A stretch of DNA of 64,000 bases from an uncultured Bacteroides sp. (lineage in GTDB: Bacteria; Bacteroidota; Bacteroidia; Bacteroidales; Bacteroidaceae), in the NCBI GenBank assembly GCA_949294185.1, contig CASFGA010000006.1, forward strand, positions 1-64,000, given 5' to 3'. The notes under the pieces are model-generated. The model saw nothing but the letters and a program-made list of their open reading frames with translations. It was not told the DNA's origin and did not search any database. Shown here piece after piece: positions 28,064 to 35,964 of the stretch. Made by a program: the position numbers and the translations under genes. Every line of letters begins with the position of its first letter. The first letter of the stretch is position 1.

Positions 28064-29911
28064 TTACTTTTTGCGTTTCTTGCTGCGTTTTCCCCAGGCT
28101 TCGTCCATAGAAGAGTCTGCGGAACCGTCATGGCGGAAGAATTGCATCCAGTCATCTTGGCCCTTTGAGCCACCCGACGATGCGCGTTCTGCCTTCGTCT
28201 TTCTTTCAGACCGGGTTCTTTCCTTCTTTTCGCGTTTCTTTCCGCTCTTGTCGCTCTTTCCGTCGTTCTCTTCGGCAAATTCTACCACCACTTTGCGTCC
28301 GTTTACGGTAGCGCGGTTCAGGGCTTTTACCACCAGCGGAGCCTGCGACTCGATGACTTCAAAGAATGAGAAATTCTGCATCAGGTCGATACGGCCTACC
28401 TGGATACGTTCCTTCTTTATATAGTGATTGATCAAGTCGATGACCTGGTTCGGGAAAAATCCGTCTGTCTTTCCTAAATTCAGGAAAAGACGTGCGTATC
28501 CCTTCTCCGCCTTCCGCGACCTTTCGTGGCTTTCGCCCCGTGACTTGCGGTCTTTGCGCTCCTTCTTCTTGTCTCCGCCTGCTTGAGGTTCCTCAATCTC
28601 CGGCGCATTCTTGTAGTATTCAAGGAAGCGGTTGAACTCCATAGATACCACACGCTTGATTAAGTCCTCTTTGCTCAGCCATTCCCACTTGCGGTAAATC
28701 ATCGGCAAGAATGTTTCTATCTCTTCTTCATTGACCTTTACCTTTTCTATATCGTCAATTACCTTGATGAGCTGCTGTTCACAGATTTCTTTGCCGTTGG
28801 GAAGCGTGCCGATATCAAACTTCTTTTTGATGATGCGTTCTATCTCACGCATTTTTCCCTTCTCACGCAGATTCATGATGGCAATGGATACACCGGTCTT
28901 TCCTGCTCGTCCCGTTCGCCCGCTGCGGTGTGTATAGCTTTCCGTGTCGTCTGGAAGTCCGTAGTTGATTACGTGAGTCAGATCGTTTACATCCAGTCCG
29001 CGGGCGGCTACATCCGTTGCCACGAGCAGTTGCAGGTGGCGTTGGCGGAATTTCTGCATCACCAGGTCGCGTTGTGCCTGACTTAATTCCCCATGCAGTG
29101 AGTCGGCGTTGTATCCGTCCTGTATCAGCTTGTCGGCAATCTCCTGAGTTTCTTTACGAGTGCGGCAGAAAATGATGCCGTAGATTTGCGGATAATAGTC
29201 TACCACCCGCTTCAAAGCCAAGTATTTGTCTTTGGCATGCACGATATAGGCAATATGATGAACATTTTTGCTTCCTTCGTTCTTCGTGCCGATGGTGATT
29301 TCCTTTGCGTCGTGCAGGTAAGTCTTGGCGATTCGCGATATTTCGGCGCTCATAGTGGCGGAGAACATCAGCGTATTGCGGTCTTGGGGCACTTTTTCGA
29401 GAATGGCATTGATGCTGTCTGTAAAGCCCATGTTCAGCATTTCATCGGCTTCATCCATCACGACATCCCGTATGGTCTCCAGTTTGGCCACCTTCCGCTC
29501 CATCAGGTCGATAAGGCGTCCCGGAGTAGCCACTATGATATGCACGCCTTTCTTCAGGCTTCGTATCTGACTTTCAATGGAAGAACCGCCATATACAGGT
29601 AATATCTTCAGGTCGGTTATATACTTCGAGTAATCCGTCAAGTCTCCGGCAATCTGTAAGCACAGCTCACGAGTCGGACAGAGTATCAGCGCTTGCGGCG
29701 CACATTCCTTCAAATCGATTTTTTGTATCAGCGGCAGACCAAATGCGGCTGTTTTTCCGGTTCCGGTTTGAGCCAGAGCCACTACATCATTACCGTTTCC
29801 CAACAGGTAGGGTATTACTTCTTCTTGTACAGGCATAGGGTGTTCGTAGCCCATCTCCTCGATGGCTTTGAGTATTTCCGGTGCAACACCCAGTTCTTCA
29901 AATGTCTTCAT
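28064..29911 (-). CDS. DEAD-box ATP-dependent RNA helicase with DbpA-type RNA-binding domain
   Basis: The protein has 615 residues. The helicase core shows Q-motif GYEHPMPVQEEVIPYLL, motif I ALAQTGTGKTAAFGLPL, motif II VVMDEADEMLNMGF, motif III MFSATMSAEI and motif VI HRSGRTGRAGKTGVSI. Residues about 470-550 (EKGYARLFLNLGKTDGFFPN to VNGRKVVVEFAEE) form the DbpA/CsdA RNA-recognition domain. The C-terminal 60 residues are a Lys/Arg/Ser-rich disordered tail. Such proteins (CsdA/DeaD type) help ribosome assembly and mRNA turnover, especially in the cold. It is a single-gene transcript with its own promoter and terminator. Confidence 0.96.
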   Translation of the reverse strand: MKTFEELGVAPEILKAIEEMGYEHPMPVQEEVIPYLLGNGNDVVALAQTGTGKTAAFGLPLIQKIDLKECAPQALILCPTRELCLQIAGDLTDYSKYITDLKILPVYGGSSIESQIRSLKKGVHIIVATPGRLIDLMERKVAKLETIRDVVMDEADEMLNMGFTDSINAILEKVPQDRNTLMFSATMSAEISRIAKTYLHDAKEITIGTKNEGSKNVHHIAYIVHAKDKYLALKRVVDYYPQIYGIIFCRTRKETQEIADKLIQDGYNADSLHGELSQAQRDLVMQKFRQRHLQLLVATDVAARGLDVNDLTHVINYGLPDDTESYTHRSGRTGRAGKTGVSIAIMNLREKGKMREIERIIKKKFDIGTLPNGKEICEQQLIKVIDDIEKVKVNEEEIETFLPMIYRKWEWLSKEDLIKRVVSMEFNRFLEYYKNAPEIEEPQAGGDKKKERKDRKSRGESHERSRKAEKGYARLFLNLGKTDGFFPNQVIDLINHYIKKERIQVGRIDLMQNFSFFEVIESQAPLVVKALNRATVNGRKVVVEFAEENDGKSDKSGKKREKKERTRSERKTKAERASSGGSKGQDDWMQFFRHDGSADSSMDEAWGKRSKKRKK

Positions 29912-29940
29912 TGATTATCTAACTATCTAATTTCCGGCTG

Positions 29941-29948
29941 CAAAGATA
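29941..29948 (-). promoter_or_regulatory. -7 box of the DEAD-box helicase gene
   Basis: The minus strand reads TATCTTTG, a TAnnTTTG match, 30 bases before the helicase ATG. Confidence 0.6.
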
Positions 29949-30005
29949 CGGACAAATACTGACATATAGTCATATCTTCTTCTTTTTTTTACTAATAATT
30001 AGGTA

Positions 30006-30036
30006 TTGACGGATAAAATGAAAGCGGGTATTTTTG
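30006..30036 (+). promoter_or_regulatory. Promoter of the small membrane protein gene
   Basis: TTG (30006-30008) is followed after 20 bases by TATTTTTG (30029-30036), a full -33/-7 pair. It lies inside the longer open frame that begins at 30006 and so rules out that start. Confidence 0.7.
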
Positions 30037-30053
30037 CTGGAAATTGCAATATT

Positions 30054-30356
30054 ATGGTTAAACTGGTGGATTCCCGGCGCAGAAAGTCTGCCGGGCGTAA
30101 TAATCGGATGAAGCGGCTGTGGATTGCGGGAGCGGTCTTGTTGGCTGTCTTGTCGTCTGTCTTGGTGATGAGCGTCTGTTCGCATACCGGAGAGCCGGAC
30201 TGCCGTTGCCTTTTCTGCATAATGAATGCTCCCGCCGGTGAGAGCGGGCTGACATATAACCGGTATCTGCCTTTGATCAGCGGACTTTGGGCGGCTATAC
30301 TTCTGGTTTCCTTTTATGCGCTTGCGCGCTGGTGGAACCGGCGGTCTGGCGGATAA
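30054..30356 (+). CDS. Small membrane protein of unknown function
   Basis: The protein has 100 residues if it starts at 30054 (MVKLVDSRRRKSAGR) or 82 if it starts at 30108 (MKRLWIAGAVLL). Both starts lie downstream of the promoter. It has two hydrophobic segments (IAGAVLLAVLSSVLVMSVCS and YLPLISGLWAAILLVSFYAL) joined by a loop with several Cys (CSHTGEPDCRCLFC), then a basic end RWWNRRSGG. I do not recognise the family. The gene overlaps the convergent CPBP gene by 62 bases at its 3' end, which is unusual, but both frames have coding character. Confidence 0.55.
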   Translation: MVKLVDSRRRKSAGRNNRMKRLWIAGAVLLAVLSSVLVMSVCSHTGEPDCRCLFCIMNAPAGESGLTYNRYLPLISGLWAAILLVSFYALARWWNRRSGG

Positions 30357-31125
30357 TATACCAGATGGTTATGACGGTAAGAAGCAGGCCGGCGACGGAG
30401 AGGGCAAGTGCGGTTGTCTTGCCAAATAATGCGTCCATGCTTGAGGCGGATTCGGGTGCGGCTGTCATTAGAATGACCGAAAGCCCGTTGTTTATCAGGT
30501 GAAGCAGTATGCAGGGAAGCAGGCTGCGGGTGCGCCAGTACAGCCATCCGAGCAGCAGGCCGAGCACGAATGCATAAGGAATCTGTGCCGGATTGAGGTG
30601 AATGATTCCGAAGATGAGGGCCGAGGCGAAGATGGCGGCAGAAGGATTTTTCCAGACACGCAGCAAATGGCCTTCGATGGCTCCCCGGAAAAGCATTTCC
30701 TCGACAATGGGAGCTATGAGGGCGATGGATACGACACCGAGCACATGGTCTTTCATCTGGATGAACATATCGGCTGTGAGGTCGGGCAGGGCGAACCATT
30801 CTGTCAGATAGTTCATCCACAGCATCATCCCCAATGTAAGCGGAAGGATGGATATCATCAGTCTGCCGGATATCCTCACCCAATTTTGCCGGTCTATGTA
30901 GTTTTTCCAGATAAGGTGGATTCCCATCAGCACATTGCTTAGGAGAAGGGAAAGGATGACAGCCGGAACCGAAAGCGACACCTCGCCGTCTGCCGGCAGA
31001 CGGAGCGTTCCGCTTTCGGAATAACGGCGGATGGCATGGCCTGCATAAGCGATGAAGGATATTACGCTGCTGCATCCCAGCTGATAGATGAAGTAGTATA
31101 GAATGAGTTTTACGGTCTGTCTCAT
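30295..31125 (-). CDS. CPBP family intramembrane protease (CAAX protease-like)
   Basis: This multi-pass membrane protein has 276 residues and about 8 hydrophobic segments. The ABI/CPBP motifs are APIVEEMLFRGAIEGHLL (EExxxR), IFGIIHLNPAQIPYAFVLGL (FxxxH) and LLHLINNGLSVI (HxxxN). The family cleaves within membranes. Its role in bacteria ranges from protein processing to bacteriocin self-immunity, and nothing here decides that. It stands alone between two genes on the other strand. A weak -7-like TACATTTA lies upstream. Confidence 0.88.
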   Translation of the reverse strand: MRQTVKLILYYFIYQLGCSSVISFIAYAGHAIRRYSESGTLRLPADGEVSLSVPAVILSLLLSNVLMGIHLIWKNYIDRQNWVRISGRLMISILPLTLGMMLWMNYLTEWFALPDLTADMFIQMKDHVLGVVSIALIAPIVEEMLFRGAIEGHLLRVWKNPSAAIFASALIFGIIHLNPAQIPYAFVLGLLLGWLYWRTRSLLPCILLHLINNGLSVILMTAAPESASSMDALFGKTTALALSVAGLLLTVITIWYIIRQTAGSTSAQAHKRKPEV

Positions 31126-31360
31126 GGCGGATGGTGTTAAAAGCGCGTAAATGTAAGGGTAATTTCCCGGATATGCAAGGATGGCGCGTGAGTTTCACCC
31201 TGATGAAAATCTGTTTGCAACGGGGTGCGGCGGATGTTTCATGCTGATGAAATGGCGGGACACACGGATGTTCCGGTCTTTGGGAATAAGTATAACCGGC
31301 TTTTCGGTTGTTTTAATTGTTGGAGCGATATTGACATTAATCTTTTTAAACATACATATC

Positions 31361-33472
31361 ATGAAAAAAATCTTTATGGCATTAGCCTTTTGCCTGCTTG
31401 TCGCAGGAGCGGCAGTAGCTCAAACGCTGCGTTCTCCGAACGGTAACCTGACATTGGATTTCCGTCTTCTGCCCGACGGAACGCCTGTCTACTCTTTACA
31501 GTATAAGGGAAAAGATGTTGTCAAGGAGAGCAAGATGGGATTCAGACTGCGTCCTTCCTATGTTTTCAACAAAGACTTTGCCGTTACGGATACACGCTTT
31601 TCTGAGTCGGATACGACCTGGAAGCCGGTTTGGGGCGAGAATAGCGTCATTCGCGACAATCATAAAGAGATGTTCATCGCCTTGCAGCAGAAAGAGACCG
31701 GATGGCTGCTGAACATTCGCTTCCGTCTGTTTGACGACGGACTGGGATTCCGCTACGAGTTTCCGGTGCAAAAAGAGCTGCGTAACTTCACTCTCGACGA
31801 AGAGACTACCGAGTTTCGCCTGACAGGAGACCATAAGGCATTCTGGCTGCCGGGAGACTATGACACCAATGAGTATCCCACCACGGTTTCGCTCCTTTCA
31901 GAAGTTGCCTTGCGCATAGACAGTGTGCGTCAGGAGGCCTTGGCAGCGAAATCTTTCACGCCGAATCTGGCCGTACAGACTCCGTTGATGCTGAAGTCTG
32001 CCGATGGATTATATATCAATATCCACGAGGCGGCGTTGGTCAACTATCCTGCAATGTGCCTGAACCTGGACGATAAGAATTTTGTATTGAGTTCGCATCT
32101 TACGCCCGACCGCAACGGAGCGCGGGGATTCATACAGACGGGCAGTGTCACGCCGTGGCGTACGGTAGTGGTGAGTGACGATGCCCGCGACATACTGGCA
32201 TCAAATCTGATTCTGAACCTTAACGAACCTTGCCGGCTGGAGGATACATCCTGGATTCATCCGGTGAAATATGTGGGAGTATGGTGGGAATATTTCACCG
32301 GACAAGGTTCTACGTGGGCATACACCAACAATCAGGACATTGTGATAGGCGAAACGGACTATACGAAAGAGAAACCGAACGGCACGCATGGAGCAAATAC
32401 GGCGCATGTAAAGGAATATATCGACTTTGCGGCAAGACATGGGTTTGATGCCGTGCTGGTGGAAGGATGGAATGAAGGCTGGGAAGCCAATTTCGCTTAC
32501 ATAAAAGAGCATATCTATGACTTTACGAAGCCTTATCCCGACTTTGATGTGGAAGAGCTTCAGCGCTATGCGGCCGCAAAGGGGGTAAAAATTATCATGC
32601 ACCACGAAACGACCTCTTCGGTCGCTGATTATGAGCGGCAGATGGAGGATGCTTTCCGTTTCATGGCCCACCACGGCTACGATGCGGTGAAGACAGGATA
32701 TGTCGGCCCTATCATTCCCCGGAGCGAGTATCATGACGGCCAGTGGATGGTGAATCATTATCTGCGTGTGGCTAAGACGGCGGCAAAATATAAGGTGATG
32801 GTAAATTCGCATGAAGCTGTCCGGCCTACCGGATTGTGCCGTACTTATCCCAACTGGATAGCTCAGGAATCTGCCCGTGGCACGGAGTTCGAGTCTTTCA
32901 ACGGCAATACACCCGAACATACCACCATCTTGCCGTTCACTCGCCTGATGGGAGGGCCGATGGATTATACTCCGGGCATTTTTGAAGGCGACCTGTCTGT
33001 CTATGGCTCAAATAAAGCCAAGCTCAGCACGACGCTTGTCAAGCAGCTGGCACTGTATGTAACGATGTACAGCCCTTTGCAAATGGCAGCCGACTTGTAT
33101 CCGAATTATGAGAAATACCCGGATGCCTTCCAGTTTATCAAGGATGTGGCGGTGGATTGGGATAATACATATATATTGGAAGCCGAACCGGGTGATTATA
33201 TCACCATTGCCCGCAAGGCAAAGGGCAAGGCCGAATGGTTCATAGGTGGCATCACGGATGAAAATGCACGTGAGGCGGTGATTGATTTGAGTTTCCTCCC
33301 CGCCGGAAAGAAATATGAAGCGACCATTTATGCCGACGGGAAAAAGGCCGACTGGCGCACCAATTCGAAAGATTATGTCATATCAACCAAAAAAGTGACC
33401 AACAAGACTGTGCTGAAACAGCGTCTGGCACCGAGCGGGGGAGTGGCTGTCAGCATTAGGGAACTGAAATGA
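31361..33472 (+). CDS. GH97 family glycoside hydrolase (SusB-like alpha-glucosidase)
   Basis: The intact GH97 enzyme has 703 residues. The signal peptide is MKKIFMALAFCLLVAGAAVA, then the beta-sandwich domain ([51 protein letters not shown]), the TIM barrel ([113 protein letters not shown]) and a C-terminal strand domain. The Glu residues of SHEAVRP and GTEFESF fit the inverting, SusB-like group. That reading is an inference. I chose the ATG at 31361. The frame is open to 31181 but only 31361 gives a signal peptide. It has no susC/susD neighbours. Confidence 0.95.
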   Translation: MKKIFMALAFCLLVAGAAVAQTLRSPNGNLTLDFRLLPDGTPVYSLQYKGKDVVKESKMGFRLRPSYVFNKDFAVTDTRFSESDTTWKPVWGENSVIRDNHKEMFIALQQKETGWLLNIRFRLFDDGLGFRYEFPVQKELRNFTLDEETTEFRLTGDHKAFWLPGDYDTNEYPTTVSLLSEVALRIDSVRQEALAAKSFTPNLAVQTPLMLKSADGLYINIHEAALVNYPAMCLNLDDKNFVLSSHLTPDRNGARGFIQTGSVTPWRTVVVSDDARDILASNLILNLNEPCRLEDTSWIHPVKYVGVWWEYFTGQGSTWAYTNNQDIVIGETDYTKEKPNGTHGANTAHVKEYIDFAARHGFDAVLVEGWNEGWEANFAYIKEHIYDFTKPYPDFDVEELQRYAAAKGVKIIMHHETTSSVADYERQMEDAFRFMAHHGYDAVKTGYVGPIIPRSEYHDGQWMVNHYLRVAKTAAKYKVMVNSHEAVRPTGLCRTYPNWIAQESARGTEFESFNGNTPEHTTILPFTRLMGGPMDYTPGIFEGDLSVYGSNKAKLSTTLVKQLALYVTMYSPLQMAADLYPNYEKYPDAFQFIKDVAVDWDNTYILEAEPGDYITIARKAKGKAEWFIGGITDENAREAVIDLSFLPAGKKYEATIYADGKKADWRTNSKDYVISTKKVTNKTVLKQRLAPSGGVAVSIRELK

Positions 33473-33619
33473 CGGCCTGTAAATCTGTCAGTCCTGGTAT
33501 GACAGGCTTCCCTGATGCCTTTTTGACAGGATGGCGTCATTGCGTTGATGTAAGTCAAGAAATGGATTGCATGTCTGAAGTAATCCTTGTGTTTGGGCAA
33601 GAGTTTGATGAAATGGCAG
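33473..33619. other. Intergenic stretch after the GH97 gene
   Basis: This is the first part of a 454-base region without a long gene (33473-33926). A weak hairpin (CTGTCA at 33486-33491 with TGACAG further on) and a later T5 may end the GH97 transcript. Nothing else is seen until the promoter at 33620. Confidence 0.4.
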
Positions 33620-33627
33620 TATTTTTG
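33620..33627 (+). promoter_or_regulatory. -7 box of the 29-codon transcript
   Basis: TATTTTTG, a full TAnnTTTG match, 93 bases before the ATG at 33720. TTTG at 33592-33595 lies 24 bases upstream, longer than the usual 19-21. Confidence 0.55.
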
Positions 33628-33660
33628 TGCTGTAAAACATGAAAACAAACGCTTGAGGTA

Positions 33661-33678
33661 GTCTTTCGGGAGAAAGAC
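33661..33678 (+). promoter_or_regulatory. Leader hairpin of the 29-codon transcript
   Basis: GTCTTTC (33661-33667) pairs perfectly with GAAAGAC (33672-33678) around the loop GGGA. It lies in the 5' leader, 42 bases before the start codon. Confidence 0.6.
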
Positions 33679-33719
33679 GGAGAAGATTAAATTAGGATAA
33701 CAACTAAACTAAAGGTATT

Positions 33720-33809
33720 ATGAAAGAGGTAAAAAGTTTGCTCCGTACTCTTAAGAAAAATTTGGAGTGGAGCGCAATGGCAATGTATGGTCAGACTTAC
33801 AGCAAATGA
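33720..33809 (+). CDS. 29-residue small protein in its own transcript
   Basis: ATG at 33720 and TGA at 33807-33809 enclose 29 codons. The peptide is basic and amphipathic: it starts MKEVKSLLRTLKKNLEW and ends AMAMYGQTYSK. It has no signal peptide and no Cys. It lies between a -7 box with a hairpin leader and a strong terminator, an arrangement that marks a dedicated short transcript. It is too short for usual gene finders. Alternatives are an RNA whose product is the transcript itself, or a leader peptide, although no gene follows on this strand. The evidence is context plus clean codon structure, not a known family. Confidence 0.6.
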   Translation: MKEVKSLLRTLKKNLEWSAMAMYGQTYSK

Positions 33810-33848
33810 CGGCCATACGTTTTGAGAGAATTGAAACAGATTTGATAA

Positions 33849-33895
33849 CAAAAGGTTGCATTTGAGCTTTACGGCTCTTGTGCAACCTTTTTCTT
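33849..33895 (+). terminator. Terminator of the 29-codon transcript
   Basis: AAAGGTTGCA (33851-33860) pairs perfectly with TGCAACCTTT (33881-33890), with an inner GAGC/GCTC pair, then TTTCTTT. It also resembles a terminator on the minus strand because of the flanking A-run, so it may serve the esterase gene ending at 33927. Confidence 0.9.
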
Positions 33896-33926
33896 TATGC
33901 GCCTGAAATTTGTTTCAGGCAGAAAC

Positions 33927-35351
33927 TTATTCCCAATTGTCTGTACGGAACGGAATCAAAGGAAGCTCTCGGAGGTTGGCCACGTTCCCCGGAAGGAAAT
34001 CACGGAAAGCGTATCTCACGGCAACAGGGCGGACAACTTTGTCGCAAGTGACCTTTATCTGGTTTCTTCCGGCAATTTCAGCTTGCGCAGGATAAAATAC
34101 CTTGTCTTCTCCCGCCATCTCGAATCCTACCATTTGGTTCATACGGTTGAATCCGTTGTCGGCGTGAGAGAAACTTAATATGGCTGCATTGTCTTTTATC
34201 TCCATTGATTTGTATACCGGACTTTCCGGTTCGATTCCGCCGATGTGGTAGGTTTTGCTCAGAGCCTGATAGGCCAGACGCTCGCCCACATGTTTTTTGT
34301 CTTTGGGATGGATGTTGTAAGCTTCGTAAGGCTCTACCAGATCATTGGTTGAAACCATAGCGCTGTTGGAGATTATGGCCTGTGCCTTAAACTGTGCTTC
34401 TCTCAGCAGGGCACTCCCGGTTCCTTCTGCCGAACCGAACGGAGCGATTTCCACGAAATAGAAGGGCAGTTCACCCAGTCCCCATTCTTTTCGCCAGAGT
34501 TCCACCATCGTCTTCATCCGTTCGCCGTAAGTCTTGTGCTTGCCAATGTTCGACTCTCCCTGATACCATAAGAATCCTTTGATGGTATAATTCTGCAGCG
34601 GCTTCAGCATGCCGTTGTACATGAGCGTGGGACTAAGGTAATGCCACCAGTCATGCGGCTCTTCTTTCCGGATGTCCCGTTCCAGATTGATGTCGGGATA
34701 CTGGGCTACGATTTCTCTCGGCAGCCATCCTTCCACGGTCGAACCGCCCCAGCTACAGTTGATGATTCCGACGGGAACATCCAATACCTGATTCATCATC
34801 ATGGCAAAATGAAAGGCGGTGGCACCAAAGGCCGGTGCATTTTCGGGACTGCTCACTTTCCAGCTTCCCTTGCAGCGGTCTACAGGCTCCAATTGCCCGT
34901 TTTTCTCAATCATGGCTACGCGAATGCCTTTCCACTGGCCGGCTTTGGCTATCGTTTCGTTGGCTCCGGCTATGGGACAATTGTCAAATCCTGCAAGCGG
35001 CATTTCCATATTCGACTGTCCGGAGCAGAACCAGACCTCTCCGATAAGGACATTGTTCAGTGTGAGCGTTTCGCCGTCTGAGAAGGAAATGGTTTGGGGG
35101 GCATAGGTAGCGGCAGGTGTAGAAACGGCGGTAAGCCATTTTCCTTGGGCGTCTGCCTTGACTGTATACGTTTGGTTGTCCCATGAGGTACGGATTGTCA
35201 CTTCGTTGCTCGGGTCTGTCCATCCCCAGAGTCTGGCCTTCGTCTGTTGTTGAAGTACCATATTGTCACTCAGAATCTCAGGAAGCGTAACTTTGCCCCA
35301 TGCCGTAACTCCTGTCAGCAGCAGGAAGGCGGAAATAAATAATTTTTTCAT
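33927..35351 (-). CDS. Sialate O-acetylesterase
   Basis: This secreted SGNH-type esterase of 474 residues removes acetyl groups from sialic acids. The signal peptide is MKKLFISAFLLLTGVTAWG. EILSDNMVLQQQTKARLWGW is the usual family start, GEVWFCSGQSNMEMPL carries the catalytic Ser, GFLWYQGESN is conserved and NIHPKDKKHVGERLA holds the Asp/His pair. I chose the ATG at 35351. The frame is open to 35537, but only 35351 gives a signal peptide and follows the -7 box. It stands alone, without a sialidase or nan genes in the window. Confidence 0.95.
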   Translation of the reverse strand: MKKLFISAFLLLTGVTAWGKVTLPEILSDNMVLQQQTKARLWGWTDPSNEVTIRTSWDNQTYTVKADAQGKWLTAVSTPAATYAPQTISFSDGETLTLNNVLIGEVWFCSGQSNMEMPLAGFDNCPIAGANETIAKAGQWKGIRVAMIEKNGQLEPVDRCKGSWKVSSPENAPAFGATAFHFAMMMNQVLDVPVGIINCSWGGSTVEGWLPREIVAQYPDINLERDIRKEEPHDWWHYLSPTLMYNGMLKPLQNYTIKGFLWYQGESNIGKHKTYGERMKTMVELWRKEWGLGELPFYFVEIAPFGSAEGTGSALLREAQFKAQAIISNSAMVSTNDLVEPYEAYNIHPKDKKHVGERLAYQALSKTYHIGGIEPESPVYKSMEIKDNAAILSFSHADNGFNRMNQMVGFEMAGEDKVFYPAQAEIAGRNQIKVTCDKVVRPVAVRYAFRDFLPGNVANLRELPLIPFRTDNWE

Positions 35352-35386
35352 GGTCGTTTGATTAGTGTTTCTCATTCTTGTTGTCA

Positions 35387-35394
35387 CAAAAATA
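35387..35394 (-). promoter_or_regulatory. -7 box of the sialate O-acetylesterase gene
   Basis: The minus strand reads TATTTTTG, a full match, 36 bases before the ATG at 35351. It supports the chosen start. The remaining region to 35676 (35395-35676) holds nothing I recognise. Confidence 0.55.
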
Positions 35395-35676
35395 ATGATA
35401 GTTGCATTAAGGCGTTTATCCGGATGCTTATTTGTAACATATTTTAGAAAAAGTAATTCCTTTTGTCTTGTTTCTTCCGCCTGACTATAACGAATTTCTT
35501 TTTTGTTTTTCCTTATGCAGCATTGGCTTTTTTCCAATATCCAAATTTTATATGCCCTTGTTGAAAAGTATTTTTCTTAGTATGAAAAGTCGCGTTGATG
35601 TAAGAAGTTTTCTGTAGATGCCAAGCTGAAAGTCATACAGCGTCAGAGAGCTTTGCGAAGACGAATAAAGGAAAAC

Positions 35677-35714
35677 AAAAAAGACAAGCCGCAAGAATGA
35701 CGGCTTGTCTTTTT
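35677..35714 (-). terminator. Terminator of the tRNA-Gly/tRNA-Leu transcript
   Basis: AAAAAGACAAGCCG (35678-35691) pairs with CGGCTTGTCTTTTT (35701-35714) around a 9-base loop. It is T-rich on both sides, so it works in both directions. It lies 4 bases past tRNA-Leu. Confidence 0.88.
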
Positions 35715-35717
35715 ATG

Positions 35718-35803
35718 TACTCGAAGCGGGACTTGAACCCGCACAGCCATTACTGGCCAAGGGATTTTAAGTCCCTCGTGTCTACCGATTCCACCATTCG
35801 AGC
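35718..35803 (-). tRNA. tRNA-Leu (anticodon TAA)
   Basis: This 86-base gene has the acceptor GCTCGAA/TTCGAGT (first pair G-U), an anticodon stem AGGGA/TCCCT with loop CTTAAAA (anticodon TAA), a long variable arm typical of Leu tRNAs and a T-arm with GGTTCAAGTCC. The final CCA is not encoded. It lies 16 bases after tRNA-Gly in the same transcript. Confidence 0.95.
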
Positions 35804-35819
35804 ATCCTTTCAAAAAAAG

Positions 35820-35892
35820 AGCGGAAAACGAGACTCGAACTCGCGACCCTAACCTTGGCAAGGTTATGCTCTACCAACTGAGCTATTTCCGC
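35820..35892 (-). tRNA. tRNA-Gly (anticodon GCC)
   Basis: This 73-base gene has the acceptor GCGGAAA/TTTCCGC at its ends, D-arm TAGCTCAGTTGGTAGAGCA, anticodon stem/loop AACCT TGCCAA AGGTT (anticodon GCC) and T-arm GAGTTCGAGTCTC. It is the first gene of a two-tRNA unit with tRNA-Leu. Confidence 0.95.
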
Positions 35893-35902
35893 ATTTCGGG
35901 TG

Positions 35903-35934
35903 CAAATGTAGAGAGTTTTGTGATACATTCCAAA
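35903..35934 (-). promoter_or_regulatory. Promoter of the two-tRNA unit
   Basis: On the minus strand TTTG (35931-35934) is followed after 20 bases by TACATTTG (35903-35910), a well-formed -33/-7 pair ending 11 bases before tRNA-Gly. Confidence 0.75.
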
Positions 35935-35964
35935 CATTTGTCCCGTTTTGTTTGAAAAAAGCTT

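Noticed and set aside
31181..31360. 60-residue upstream extension of the intact GH97 gene
   Set aside because: The extension lacks a signal peptide, while the ATG at 31361 gives a perfect one.
33541..35605. Shared 13-mer GCGTTGATGTAAG at about 33542 and 35592
   Set aside because: It is too short and the flanks differ, so chance is likely.
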